Below are positions 12,738 through 25,051 of a stretch of DNA of 64,000 bases, piece after piece. The DNA is taken from positions 1,946,630-2,010,629 of the forward strand of contig NC_018396.1 in assembly GCF_000208865.1 (NCBI RefSeq). The letters run 5' to 3'. Made by a program: the position numbers and the translations under genes. Below the pieces are notes generated by a model. It did no database searches. It was not told the origin of the DNA and saw only the letters and a program-made list of their open reading frames with translations. Within the stretch, counting starts at the first letter, position 1. Every line of letters begins with the position of its first letter. Origin of the DNA: Neospora caninum Liverpool. Its lineage: Eukaryota > Apicomplexa > Conoidasida > Eucoccidiorida > Sarcocystidae.

Positions 12738-14403
12738 ATGGCGCAAATGCCTGAGAAGCTAAAGGCTCTGGTTGAGAAGCAGAAAAACATGGAGGAAGAA
12801 ATGGAGGCCCTTGCTGACTATCTCAACCAACCGGGTGAGCTCATTTCTTCATAAAAAATGACGTACGGATAACCATTCCTAATTCCTCCTTCATTCCGAT
12901 CTTTTTCGTCTCCAGCTCTCAACCTTCTGTGAGCTACGCATTCAACAGCCACAGTAGAAAAAGGCAGGGTTCTTACCGTGTGATTCATTAGCTTCGAGTG
13001 GCGTTAAGCGGACACACGATAGAGGAAATCCATTCAGACATCTACAGATACTTTGGCGGTGGAGTTCGACTCTACTTATTCTGGGAAAGTCGGTGTGTTC
13101 TACAGATGGCTAGGCGCAAGGAATGGAGTGCCCTAAGTCTGCATGCATACGTAAGCCCCGTTTGGGATGACCAGGCGAGAGACTTTTCTGAAGATCACCG
13201 CGAAGCTCAGTGCGTCACGTTCCGTGAGCCGTGCACTGTCCCTGCGAGTCCAAAGAACGGGAGTTCTTTGGTGGAGGCTGAGACGCTCCTTTTTACTCTT
13301 TTGTTTTTCCAGGAATGCCCGGATTGACTGGCAGGCTGGTCGACGATGAGGGTTTCCCGCGTGCAGATATAGACATTTATGCCATTCGTGGCGCCCGCAA
13401 CCGGTTGGCTGTCCTCAAGACCGACTACAAAGAGATTTGTTCCCAGATCGAGAAGGAGCTCTTTGCCGTGCACGCCCAAGGCGCAGTGGCGGTGCCCCGC
13501 ACGGGCTCTGCTCGCTCCAGAGACGCTTTGCATGCGGCATCGGCGTCCACTGATTCAAGTGCTGGTGAGAAACACGCAAGAGACACACGAATAGGAAGCG
13601 CCTGGCCTCCTTGCAGAGGAAGAGGCTCCTTGGTATCGGATACACAGAAATGGACACAGATGGATAGTCGTCGAAGGTTCTCCGCTCATCGGCTACGCGT
13701 GCGTTTCCTTTGTGTCTACACGCCACATGCAGGTACACATGTTTAGAGCAGAACACGAGATGTATGTTATGCCTGTGTGTGCACTGAGATTTTCGGCAGC
13801 GTTGTAGCAGCAGCAACAGCAAGCAGAGATTCATTCCATTGAGAGAAATGATATGTATTGTTTTAATCTTGCCGTGCCTAGATACTCAGCCTCGGTTTCT
13901 GCGAAGCTAAGGTGTCATGTACTCTTGTATGCCTCGTTCATGTTCAGAGACACCGGAATGGAAGCAACTGAACTTAATGTCCGCAGTTACATCATCGCCT
14001 TTATTTGTGACCTGCAGCTTTGGAGACCTGTCCCTTCACTCCGTTCGCTAAGATCAGTGAGCTACATGAGAACAGTCCAGCGTCGAAAGCTGGTCTCCGT
14101 TTGGATGATCTCGTTCTTCAGCTTGGTTCAATCTTCATTCACAAGGAAAGCCTGCCACGGTTGTCGGAGGCAGGTAATGCACAGGCTGCCGCTTATCCGG
14201 GAGGAGATACACCCGGCTGTACTAGCGTGGAGCAGGTCTTCGAGAAGCTTCCACAGGAAGTGGGGAACCACGTAGGGCAAGAAATCAGTATAACTGTCTT
14301 CCGAAATAATGCGATGGTAAACCTGAAGCTTATTCCTCAAACGTGGGAAGGTATGGGACTCGTGGGATGCCGCTTCACGCCCGTAAAACAAGGGATGTTG
14401 TAA
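12738..14403 (+). CDS. PSMD9: 26S proteasome non-ATPase regulatory subunit 9 (PSMD9/Nas2 assembly chaperone)
   Basis: Three exons, 12738-12834, 13313-13564 and 14018-14403, join in phase to 244 codons. Exon 1 is a charged helix starting MAQMPEKLKALVEKQ. Exon 2 carries the Nas2 N-terminal domain signature GMPGLTGRLVDDEGFPRADI followed by AIRGARNRLAVLKTDYKEI. Exon 3 is a C-terminal PDZ domain (about residues 120-235) beginning PFAKISELHENSPASKAGL and containing LRLDDLVLQLG. The family length (about 220 residues) matches. Nas2/p27 is a transient chaperone that binds the C-terminus of ATPase Rpt5 through its PDZ domain during assembly of the proteasome base and is absent from the finished 26S particle. 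The start is the only upstream ATG and has the context AATAATGG. Splice donors are GTGAGC and GTGAGA. Nothing is missing from the gene; an acidic-poor linker separates the two domains. Confidence 0.93.
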
Positions 14404-15406
14404 CAATTCTCCATGTGACTGCACGCATTTTTTCAACGCGTCCGCCAAAAATGCGTAACCTTTTGCGTGATCATGCGTAAGTTTTGAAAATTCCTCTGGG
14501 TTCTGCGATGCGTTGTGGAGATTCGGGCTCCACGGAAACACGATCCCGTATTTTCGTGAGCTTTTCCAGTCGAAAAGTTCGTAGACTAGTTGGGAAAGGT
14601 GCACAAGAAGACGCTGTGAACACACCACTGAGGGCCCGCACCTTTTGAAGTGAGACTTCGAATTCGCCGGACGCGTCTCCACCAGCTCGATGAGTTTGCG
14701 ATCAAGCCATGACACGGCAACATGAATATGAGTACGTTACCCGCCTCAAGAAGCACGTTCGAAGCCTCGAAGCGATCGCCGGGATGTTTCAACAGTTTCA
14801 AGATTGTCGTCCTTTTCGGAGACAGAGAGAGGAAGAAGGTTCTCGAGGGACACACAATGGTTTAACACATATCTGAACCACTACCCGCAGCCTTTTGTTT
14901 TCATTTTTGCAGGCATTGTTCTTAACTTATTCTACGGCAGATAATATAGCCCTAGGTGTGGTAGGCTGCCCTGCAAGCACTGATGATTACTTTGAAGGGA
15001 GTCTAACTAGCAGAGGTCGAGAGATGCACACCGCCAGCTTCAGCGTCGGTTACCTAAAGCCTCCTGTTCCTGTCGTGACCCCGGGCTTTCCTAGCATAGG
15101 AGGGTGGTATTTCTTCCCCGGTACCAGTAGATAGCGAACCGCAATGCATGAAGGCAAACAAACTTGCGCTAAGCAACCAGAAATACACACTGTCCAGCAG
15201 ACCAGTCGGTCTTGTTGCCTGACGAAGCAAGGCTCCAGCACAAAAGAGTTTCACAGGCGATCAACCATCCGAGACTAGCGATGCGGTCATCACACCTTCA
15301 TAGTCTGAGTGGCACTTGACGTTGTAGGGAAGGGGACCAGCACGGCAGCGTGGTTCACCTTCGTGCCCTCAGCTCCCTGTCACTTTTATTGAGATGACAG
15401 AGCGCA
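14404..15406. other. Convergent intergenic region with an unexplained minus-strand open frame
   Basis: Space between the 3' ends of PSMD9 (plus) and the coiled-coil gene (minus). A minus-strand open frame covers 14128-14715 and runs antisense into the last PSMD9 exon. Its right part (14404-14715) has protein-like composition (for example LVYELFDWKSSRKYG) but no ATG and no convincing partner exon. The rest probably holds the two 3' untranslated regions. Confidence 0.4.
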
Positions 15407-17596
15407 CTAGGGTAAACTTTCTCTAGTGCATGATGACCGTACAGTGCCAAGGTCGAATGAGGATGTTGATCCGAGGACAGAGTCTTTGCCAGGCGGTTGC
15501 TCCAGGGACTGGACGAGTTCTAGCATTTTCGAGCGAAGTAGTGAATTCGCGGCACGTAACTTGGAAATCTTCGACTCTAGCGTGTTGCGGTCGCTATCGT
15601 ACTCTCGTTTCATTTTTTGCCGTAGCTCTGCTTCTTCTTTCATGAGCTGTACGGCTTGTTGTTCTTTGGCGTGGCTTTCTTGAGAAAGGGTGCGAAGCTT
15701 GCCTTCTGCGAGAGATAACTGTTCAGAGTACTGACGTTTTACTTCGTCCATCTCTTTATCATGTTTCCGGCGAATGCCTAGAAGCTCGCTCTCGATGGAT
15801 GCGTTCCTGCCGTTTAGTTCCACAACTTGTTGCTTCAGAGCATCCAGAGATGACTGTGTATGGCGTTTCACCTGTTCTTCGGATGCCAGAGCGAAGCGCA
15901 CCTGGACGAGTTCCTTTTCTACACGTTGTTTTTCATTCATCGCTGCCGATACAGTCTCTGTAGTCGTCGCTCTCAAAGTGTCTACTTCCTCACGAAGCTT
16001 ATCTCTTTCCTTTTCGAGGGACATCTTCGTCTGTTGAAGCTGATGAACAAGAGCGTGATGAGACTTGGAAGCGGAGCGAAGTTCCTGTTGTGCCTGAGCC
16101 GCTGCAGCGTCAGAAATTTTACATCGACGCTCTGCTGCTTCAGTCCGCAGGGTTAGATCTGAGTTTGATGTTGCCAAATCCTGGCTTCGTTGTCTCAGTT
16201 GCTCCACCTGCTGTTGAAGCTGATTCGTGGTTCCTTCAAAGCGGTCATCCATCATGCTTTTCTGAAGTGCAAGCTCGCTCGCATGTTGCTCTCGGATTTT
16301 GTCAAGCTGACTTTTGACGACATTTGCCGACACAGCGAGTTTTTCTTTTTCAATTACCAGTTCTTGATATTTCTGGTTGAGTTCTGAAAGGCTGTTCTTC
16401 ACTTGTTCGTTCTCTTGTTCTAAGGTACTCGTCTTTCCTTCCAAGTAGTCGATGATCTCTCGAGCCTTCTGTGTCTCCCGATCCGCATCCTCGTTTTGCT
16501 GAGACAGTTGCACGAAGTTCTCCTGCATCTCGGTGAGCTGATTCTCAAGGGCCTCAAACTGTATTTGCTTTTCTGCTTCTCTGGACTTCGATGCTTCCTC
16601 AGCTTCCTGCGCTATCTGGCGCTCCTCGTTCAACTGTTGCTGCAGCGTTGCAGTCTGATCCTCAAGTTGCGAGCACGTTGCCCGAAGCGTACTCAGCTCC
16701 TGCTGGTGGTGATCCTTACAGGCCCGCAAGTTATCCCTTTCTTCGAGGAGCTCCTCGAGCTGAATCTTTGCCTCATTCAGCAGTTGTTCTAGAGTTTTAT
16801 TGTGCCTCAGTGCTTCGTTAGCTGCGGCTTCTTGCTGCTCCGCGGCTGCAATTTGAGAACGCAGAAGTTCCATTGCTTGTTCACACTGCTCGACATGGCA
16901 TTTCATCAGATGGTTTTGGTTCAACAGAACATCATTTTGTTCCTTCGTCACGTTGTATAACTCCTCCAGTTCACTTTTCTCGTGCATCAGTGCAACAATA
17001 CTTTTCCCCCCGGGTTTCCCGTCGTTGTTCGCCTCTCCGTCACCGACGAACAGCGTTTGAAGCTGAGAAGCTTTGCTTCGAACGTCGTTTCTCAACGCCT
17101 CGTTTTCTTTTGTCAGTGTCAGGACATTTTCAGCCAGAGTTTTGACATCTGTTTCCCGCCTGTCTAAGAGAGCCTGCTGATCCTTCAATCGTGTATCGTA
17201 AGCGGATATGAGAGGACACATAAGCTTCATATCCAGGGTCCAAGCGGGTAATGGCAGTTCAGTGAAGCATTCTACCCCTCGTACAGCAGATCCATCTTCA
17301 TTATGGGAGACTTCCGGTGTCTTTTTGATGTCGATGGAGCGTCCATCAGCCGTTCGGGGGAGAACAGAGTCCTGCTGTAATTGCAAAGCACGCAGTTCCT
17401 TTGTTACTCGTTCGCTGTAGTCGCGAAGGTCTGCGATCTCTTGCTTCAATCGCGCCAGGTGCTGCATCAGCTCGGGATGATCGGATTTTCCCGCGGCCGG
17501 CAACAGATGAAGAGGAGTCCATTTCTGCTCGGGTCGTTTGATATCAACTGTGTGATTGAACATGTTTGAAACGCTTGTGGCCTTTTCCCGAATCAT
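15407..17596 (-). CDS. Long coiled-coil protein, probably cytoskeletal or centrosomal
   Basis: One uninterrupted 729-codon frame. It starts at MIREKATSVSNMF, with a favourable GGCAAATG start context at 17596, and ends in a serine-rich tail. Residues 35-75 and about 140-715 are almost continuous heptad-repeat coiled coil, rich in E, Q, K, L and A with no proline (for example LEQLLNEAKIQLEELLEERDN). A short non-coil segment near residues 105-140 contains LPLPAWTLDMKLMCPLISAYD, the only globular-looking part. There are no membrane helices, signal peptide or motor motifs. The layout fits a centrosome, basal-body or other structural scaffold protein, but no family is identifiable by eye and function is inference. 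A possible acceptor (AG before GGGCAAATG) leaves open that this is the last exon of a longer gene that includes 18085-17741 or even the gene at 19.0-25.1 kb. Confidence 0.8.
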   Translation of the reverse strand: MIREKATSVSNMFNHTVDIKRPEQKWTPLHLLPAAGKSDHPELMQHLARLKQEIADLRDYSERVTKELRALQLQQDSVLPRTADGRSIDIKKTPEVSHNEDGSAVRGVECFTELPLPAWTLDMKLMCPLISAYDTRLKDQQALLDRRETDVKTLAENVLTLTKENEALRNDVRSKASQLQTLFVGDGEANNDGKPGGKSIVALMHEKSELEELYNVTKEQNDVLLNQNHLMKCHVEQCEQAMELLRSQIAAAEQQEAAANEALRHNKTLEQLLNEAKIQLEELLEERDNLRACKDHHQQELSTLRATCSQLEDQTATLQQQLNEERQIAQEAEEASKSREAEKQIQFEALENQLTEMQENFVQLSQQNEDADRETQKAREIIDYLEGKTSTLEQENEQVKNSLSELNQKYQELVIEKEKLAVSANVVKSQLDKIREQHASELALQKSMMDDRFEGTTNQLQQQVEQLRQRSQDLATSNSDLTLRTEAAERRCKISDAAAAQAQQELRSASKSHHALVHQLQQTKMSLEKERDKLREEVDTLRATTTETVSAAMNEKQRVEKELVQVRFALASEEQVKRHTQSSLDALKQQVVELNGRNASIESELLGIRRKHDKEMDEVKRQYSEQLSLAEGKLRTLSQESHAKEQQAVQLMKEEAELRQKMKREYDSDRNTLESKISKLRAANSLLRSKMLELVQSLEQPPGKDSVLGSTSSFDLGTVRSSCTRESLP

Positions 17597-17740
17597 TTGC
17601 CCCTACTCAGTTGCATATGGTTACGTGGTGCGATACACGAACGTGATGGGCTAGTGGGCCAGCACGCTTACTGGTCGGAAACTATGGCAATGCTGCTACG
17701 AAGTAAATATACGAGTTCTTTTCCCCGTACCCAGAGGACT

Positions 17741-18085
17741 TCATCGGCTGTGTGGCTGCGTCGTTTGAGGAGGTTCAATCCGAAATAAAATGATGAGTCG
17801 CCATTCGGGCAGACGAACAGCCCAGCGAACAAAGTCATGCATTTGCAACTGACTGTCCAGCCACCATCCGGGATCCCGGGGCATAGTAAAGTTCCACTGT
17901 TTCCGGAATTGAGAATTTTTCGTAGTTTCAGTCAGAGTTGCTGACTGCCGGCGGAAATTCATGACGCTCGCTTGCATATCGGGTTCGGCAATTCTTAAAG
18001 AATAGGACGTCAGTAGATTGTCTGCGAGCTTGGCGACTATCCCGCAAGTCAAGAGCTCGGCCTCACTGGACGGGGCTGCTGGCAA
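17741..18085 (-). CDS. Candidate exon of unknown gene
   Basis: A 114-codon open frame without an ATG. Its left-to-right protein order includes GIVAKLADNLLTSYSLRIAE, PDMQASVMNFRRQSATLTET and PRDPGWWLDSQLQMHDFVRW, which read like folded protein. A plausible acceptor (TTGCCAG) precedes it on the minus strand. It could be a 5' exon of the 729-codon coiled-coil gene immediately downstream, an exon linking that gene to the one at 19-25 kb, or a chance frame. Confidence 0.3.
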   Translation of the reverse strand: MPAAPSSEAELLTCGIVAKLADNLLTSYSLRIAEPDMQASVMNFRRQSATLTETTKNSQFRKQWNFTMPRDPGWWLDSQLQMHDFVRWAVRLPEWRLIILFRIEPPQTTQPHSR

Positions 18086-18994
18086 CAGTAACTCCGATAC
18101 AGAAAAGCGATGTCAACGGTAACGCTTACCGTGGGGCCCGACAGGTAAGAAGCGCATGCAGCGAACTAAGAAGAAATAATATGTATCCTTTTTGTAGCCA
18201 AAAACCCAGCACCATGAGAGCTTCACCTGGGCCATTATCGATTATCCGTCATCACGTTATACCTCGCTAAACTTGTATCACCAGCGCTAAAAATCCGAAT
18301 TGTGCTCTTTCGCAAAGTGCGTTTTAGCCAGGTTAATCGTAGCTCGTGTTTCGGGCCCGTAGAACCTTCCACCACATAGTGTGACGAGTTCACATTCACA
18401 GACAGAAGGAGCGCAGCATCGCACTCATACAGGATGGATAGAAGTTTGTTTTCCAACAGAAAGATGTACAGAATTGGGCACGCGAAAGAAACTCTCGTCA
18501 CCCCGAAGCCTCTCCGCAGCAACGGTTGAGCGAAGCCGCCAGAAACAAAACACGTCATTTAATGACACACCACGAGGCATCTTGCCTGGGAACACTAAAC
18601 AAAAACCTGTTCCATTGACATATCGTGTCCCCCGTCCCGGGGTCTCCAGAGGAAAACGGAAAAAAATGATCCGTGATGGCACTGCCAAGAACAGCGTCTA
18701 CCCAGTGACTGGGCACTGCTCGACACTCCCGGCGACTCCATGACGGCGAAAGCCGCCACCAGCAATGCCACAACAGAAAAAAAGCAGGGGCAAATGAGCA
18801 GAGCCTCCTGTTCGTCCAAACTAGTACCATGAATGCACCGAGCACAAATTTCACGAAGATCGTGCCTGTGGTTCCCCAGATTCGCCCGCGTCCTACAGCT
18901 GTCCAGTTCTTCCCTTCCGATTGCCGCACAGGGCCTTGACGCATCCGCAGTCGTGAAAGAAGTAGTTTGTGTTCTCATCACGACAGAACAACGC

Positions 18995-21900
18995 TCACAT
19001 ACAATATGTGGAGCAAGAGTGGCACCCTGCATCTTCGTGACTCAGTAACTGTTGTATGATGCTTCCACTTGGTGTGTGACGACTGCGATGCCGCTCTCGT
19101 CTTCTCTGCCACTGCTCCATTTGTAGCCTCAAAGCCTGGCGACCTAGAGCCGTGACGAAACAAAGGTCTCGCGGGTGCCCGGATAACTCCTTCATTTCTG
19201 GATCTACCTTGATCTCCAACAAATCCAGCAGTTCCACGCTCGGTTCACGCTGTTCCGGTGGCTGCGGCGTCGACGCTAACCGCCTTTGGGTTTTCAGTGC
19301 TCTCCACCTCCTCAATAAGGGATTTTTCCGAGCATGTGATACCCGTCTGATCACTGTTTTTATGGCTGTGTGTGGAAAAGGCTCTTCTGGAGGCGGGCAC
19401 GCTAACTCATCTGTAGCCGCAGGAAAGCAGACTGCCGACAACAGAGCCACAGACCGCCTCGCCGGCGACGCCGATTCACAGGGGCTCTCTGGAGGGATTA
19501 CTGCAGGAGGCAAAGGCGGATCCTCCTCTTGCACAACGCTCTGTTGCACAACCACTGGAGCTGGCTGGGGAGCTGCCACAGTCAGGGGCATCGGACGCGC
19601 TTCTTCTTCACGAAGTTCCGATGGAAGTAACAGCGCCTCTGTTTCAGGCTCTGACGATGTTTCTCTCTTCTCCGCCGGGGGTAGATCCATCTCGCTGGCG
19701 GTTTTCAGTAGCTCCTCAAGCAGCGACACGCCCCGTACCTCTGCGTGAACGTCGGTCTGGTGCGACGATAACCTGTGGAAGCTGAACTTTTGCGAACCGC
19801 GCTCTGTTCGACGTAGTGGCGGCGTATATGTCCGGAAACCCGACACTGAGGGAATTGAAAGAAGAGTTGCCATTTCTTCGACCAGCGACGTCCTCGAGGC
19901 TACGTCGGGATTGTCCTTCGGGCCGTGCTGTGATTGTCCATTCGCGCTACGCTTTGCCGCAGCCGCAGTCAGATTAGCAATCTTCTCGTCGGCTGACTCC
20001 AGCTGACCGTGCAAGGCCGCGTTCTCATCTAACATTCTGAGTACAGAACCCCGAGCACGCTAGCAGATAAACAAGTATGATACAGGTTTTCCGTGATTTT
20101 GACGACCTGCAGTGAGCATACAACTAACCCGGTGGCGGCTCGCACTCCATTTCCAGATAAAAACAAGCTTCAGCGAGGAACTTGCCGATAAACGTGTCGT
20201 GTCCCAGAGAAGCTGGACACTCAAACAGCCGGTACGATGTCGAAAATAATCATCCTCTATCATGGATGAAGAAGACAAAGTTCCGTTTACTTATGTCGAA
20301 ACTGCGTAAGATTCGCATCGGGAGAGCATGTTTCAACTTGGCACGTCCTAAGAACCATGGACCACCTCTCCATGCTAAGCGAACGGGTGAGCACTTGGTC
20401 CGTCTTTCATACTTCCTGTGCTTCCGTTTTAAAGCATCATAGAGGCGAAGAATCTCCTCCACCTCCTCGTCTCGTTTCCGCAGTTCCTCGATATGTTCCT
20501 GGTGTTCTTTCTTCAAACGGCTCTGCAGTTCGACGATTTCACCCTCCTGAGCATGCACCGGAACACAAAGAACAAGACGCATTTAACATTGGTATTTGTC
20601 CAAGTCGCACCAAAACGCGTCGGCCTCGCTTGATCAGGCTTTCCGGTTGCCACGCAAACTGTGTGAGGCCAACAGGACATGAAATATACCATCGTCCCTC
20701 GGGATTTAACCTCTAGAATAGGAAGCGAAGCAAAGCTGAACTCACCCTTCTTCGGTCTATATGATCGCGCAGTTGCATGTCCTTCTCCAGCGTATCCAGC
20801 TGCTCACGTTGTTGCTGCACTAGCTGTCAGGCAATGCACACACACACACACACAAAACGGTAAAAAAGCTGATGCAGTGTGCGTCGGGCTGTTAATAAGT
20901 ACCGCGGTAGCGCTGCGATGGCCAATTGGATGCGACATTTATCACCCGCCGCAGCGTATCTGCCTTCTGGATGTGCACCAGCGATTTTCCTTGTTGATGG
21001 AGAAGGATTCACGAGTTGCCTTCCTTCAACCCACGCTTTTTAGTGTCCGTCGCCTACCACGCAACCTGAGTTACAAAATACACCTGGCTGCAGTGTACCA
21101 CGACAGGAGTGCTAGGCCATGGTCCGCAGAGTTCAAAATCGTGGGAAATCTATATGGATTAAAAACATATCCTAGTTGCCTGAATGAGCAAACCGCTTCC
21201 ATCAGGGTGACCAAGAATTTTTTTCCGGTGCAACACTTGAGGAGTTTTGCACTTGCCACCACACGGGGAGACTTTTGGTTCGTAATCACTGTAGCACCCC
21301 AGAAACGCATTTGTCCCCGGGGTAGTATATATCCGAGGAAGGCAGTGGCTCCTGGACATTCTGCGGTTCCGAAACGTGGTTTCGCACCTCGAAGTTGATC
21401 TTCAGCTGGTTCTCCACCAGTTGCATCTTTGCCTTGTATTTGTCCAGGGTCTCGTGAAGCTGCACGCGTGACAACAGCCATAGAGAAAACAACTTTGCCG
21501 CAACATGGCTACCAAGGACGCCATAGCTTTCGAGTCTTTCTAAAGTGGGGAGCAGCAACCACGTGAAACACCTGCGTGCGTGGCTTCAGTGGCGTGGCGA
21601 ACCAACTTGAAAGAAAACCCAACGGGGGTTCGCACGTGCCGAGAGGACGCTTGAGAGCTCTTGCCCCCATAAAACGTAATGCGGAAACAAACAGTGCCCA
21701 TGTTCAAGCAGTTAACACTTCCTTGCCTGACCAGTTTTCCACACGCCTGGCTGCCGTCAGTGTAACGGAAGCCCTTACATGATGGCGTTCTTCTAACGTC
21801 TGATCCTTTTCTTGGTTGAAGAGAATGCCCATGTGGTAGCATAAGGAAAGGTAGAAGTCTGCCATTTGAAGAAAGCTCATTTTCAAGTGTTCTGCGTGCG

Positions 21901-24900
21901 CGCGATCGAGCATAATGCTTCCATCGACATCAGCTGAATGCCTCTGGTGAATCTTATCTCCAGCTCTTTCATCTTCATTTCCTGTTGCCAAATTCGCTTC
22001 CTCCTCCGCCGTCACAAACGTGGTGTCGCTATAACCCTTGGCATTCGACGTCTGTCCCCTGTCAGCCGTCTTGGGTGCTCTGTTGAGAGCGGATTGTTCG
22101 TCAGAACGAGTACTCGAGAAACTGTCTTTTCGAGCTCTTTCCTTCGCCACTTCGCCATCAAGTGCACGATTCGCAGAGCTCCAGAGACTGCTGCTCGGCT
22201 GATATTCCAAATTATCGGGGTAAAGGCAGGAAGGACTGTCACCCCGTTCTGTTACCGGTGGAGCAGGAGTGGGGAAGGCATTGTGAACTAGGAAACGCAG
22301 TGTCGACAGCACACGCAGAGAAACTGGGGTCACTCTTCAAGCGACGCTTCTGCTTACACGGTCTTATGCAAAGCTCTTTGACTGCGTGACAAGAATACGC
22401 AGATACACGAAAAGATTACTCTCAGTTATAGATAATTTTTGGACGCGGAATACCATGAACCTTGCCCGGGGGGGTGCAGAAAACGGTTAATCGCTGCTCA
22501 CCTCCCATTCCTTGGCTCGCATTCCTTAACCTAACCTATGAGGTGTCACTCTCGGCTAGTACAGACAGCAGGGGTGACAAGGGAGTGATGAGATGTCCTC
22601 GCTGTCGCCAGAACAACGGCCCGCTTTTGCCTCATGTCAGACGAAGGAATAATGTTTGCTACGTGACTTACTATACAAGAAAGCCTTCCGCTTTGCACGT
22701 TTAACTAGCTGTTCCATGCTGTCGCCCTCCATAACGTTGTCCAGGCGTTCGAAATACCGGGCTTGTTTGCCATGCCCCACGTATTCGCTCCGCTCCCCGA
22801 TTTTGTCCGTACTCCCTCCAGGCCGACACCATGTGCCTTCCTGCAACAAGGCGGCTACCTCCTGAAGTTCCCGCGACAAACCCCGGGCCATGTCGACTCT
22901 GTTGCGTGAACGTCGCCTCGGCCGCGCCCATTCCTTGTCTGAATCCGCCGACGGCGTGAGATCTCTTCCGAGTGACTCCGTCGCCCGCAACCGTCTCCGA
23001 CGCAATTGCTCCGCCGTCGCCAGACGAAACAGATTGCCTCCCCAACGGAGATATCGGAACAGTTCCAGTCCCAGCACCTGTCTCTGGAATTCCCGCTGTA
23101 CTTTGCTGCTCTGGGCCGGCTGGTCGACTCATCGCCGACGGTAATTCGTCGAAACTCCTTAACGTGAGGCTGCCGCCTCCACGACGGCGAAGAGCGTGCG
23201 CGCTTGCTACATCCGGTCCGGCGTCTTGACCGGTGCCTTTGTGAGTTCCGTCGCCTGCTCCTCCGTGGGTCGTATCGTTTGCGACGTGTCCGAAGGCAGC
23301 TGACGCGCTAAACGTGAAGTCCGCAGAGACAGGAGCATCTCTTTGCAGCCGCTCCAGATGCAGACGCGATACCGAACGGTGAAATGCTGGTGGGACTGCT
23401 ACCGTGAGTCCACGGGGAGTACCTGACCTAGACGGTGGAGAGGTAGCAGAAGGCGACACAGGTGTTCGCGTGCCTGAGGGAGTCAGCACTTTGGTAGATC
23501 TTAGTGGAAAAGATTCATCAGACGGAACAGCTTCATCCAGCACTGGCACAGAGGGGGGGTGACTGTCTGCTCCAGGTGGGTCTCCGCTGTTTGGCAAGTC
23601 GTCAGAAGTTGGCAAACAAGGGCGGCTTTCCTGTGTCCCTTCTTGGGAAAGTTGTTGAGCACAGACGGGAGTTGAGCTGGGTGACTCTCTGCGTGCGGTG
23701 AGGCGGCTGCGGTGTGGAACGATCACTTCAAGAAGAACCTGAAAAGGACGAAGACACAAGGGAAGAGATTCAATTGGCAAATTGGCAGTGACACCCCATC
23801 AAAACGTCTCCTGGCAGCGTGCACTCGCGGCGACGAAATCCCATTTAGAAGAGCAACGCCATTCGCCAGTATCTTTTCAACTGGCCGAGGGGTTGTATAA
23901 GCAATGCAACGCAACGATGCTTCCCCCTTCTGACGCAAATATAACCAGGTGGAAAAGATTCGCTGTTTCCGAAGTCAGCTTGCTCCGTTCGTGCCTCCAC
24001 CTCCTGGTACAGTCCCCCATACTTCCGGCAAATTTCCGCTGCCATGAGTGTCTGGCTTCCCAACAACCCGTACCTCTTTAACTTGACTAGCGTTCCACGA
24101 ACACTGGCGTGGAAGTTTCTCTTGTAGCGCATTTAAAATGGAGGGCGAACACCCTGAAAATAGAACAGCACACAAAACGAGGACACAGTAGACGCAGAAA
24201 TCAGCGCGTAGGCACGATAACGTTGTCCTCCCTGCACCCAAATCCACAGGAAAAAAGCTGGCATAGGTAGCTCGCTGGCCAAATGAACTCTCACAAAAAG
24301 GACAAAAACTTCGACGTAATTCAAAACCACATGAGAAATCTCTTGTAGAGGCGGCTATCGCTACCTGACAGTTTCTCGAAATCCTCCAGACGGATCCTGC
24401 CATCTTCGCCCTGAAGCACACGTCGCAGAAACCGCAACAGGCTACGAAGTGAGGCGGCAGCCAAAAGGAGCATGAACTGCGTTCCATGTCACACCCGAGA
24501 TGAGGAGATGGCACCTGCACTCCTATTATCTCGTGCTGCCCCGTGCGCGGTGGTTGGACCATGGGGAAAGAGTGTCCATTAACTTTGAATCAAGAGGACT
24601 CACGGGAAAGGTCAAGAAGCACACCAGAACGCCATTCGCTTCACACACACTGCCATGGGCCCACGATATGCACTTTGCCATGCATACCGCCGCACTTAAA
24701 CCTACGAAGAACTGTAGCCACTCTCGAGCTTAAGAGTCCATTCTGCTGCCCACGTGATGCCTTCACACAAAACCAAGCGACGCATGTAGAGACAACAGCT
24801 ACGTCGAAATCTGCAGAGCCTACCGCAATGCCGTCGACCAGGTTCGATAGCTCTTCCTGGACACTCCCGTCGGTCGAAGCCTCTAGCTCTGTCGAGAGAG

Positions 24901-25051
24901 ATGCTTCCTCTACGTCTTCAAAAGCCTTGGCTTCTTTGCCCCCCTCTGCGTCTGTCGACAAGGCGCTTCCTCTGATATCTGGTCCTCTCCTCCGGTGTAG
25001 GAGAGACCCGCTAGGGCGCTCCTCACTTGCGCCCGACGGCAGAGGCGCCAT
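18995..25051 (-). CDS. Multi-exon coiled-coil protein with an EF-hand-like N-terminal segment
   Basis: Exons read right to left: 25051-24824 (start [15 protein letters not shown], 76 codons), 24476-24365, 24153-24074, ~24050-23960, 23738-22672 (one frame change inside), ~22260-21779, ~21459-21391, 20823-20746, 20546-20395 and 20036-18995. The junction pairs I checked agree in phase; 20546-20395 to 20036 regenerates a lysine codon ([12 protein letters not shown]). Exon 2 holds [16 protein letters not shown], an EF-hand-like loop and helix. A Ser/Pro-rich middle contains repeated SGTP motifs (residues encoded near 23400-23480). Then comes coiled coil ([59 protein letters not shown]), and finally a proline/glutamate-rich and basic C-terminus. 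Ninein-like centrosomal proteins share an EF-hand plus coiled-coil layout, but that comparison is weak. Whether the gene stops at 18995 or splices on into 17.6-15.4 kb is not settled. Confidence 0.65.
20837..20854. repeat. (CA)9 microsatellite
   Basis: Nine CA units just upstream of the acceptor of exon 20823-20746, so it lies in the intron of the coiled-coil gene. Confidence 0.9.
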
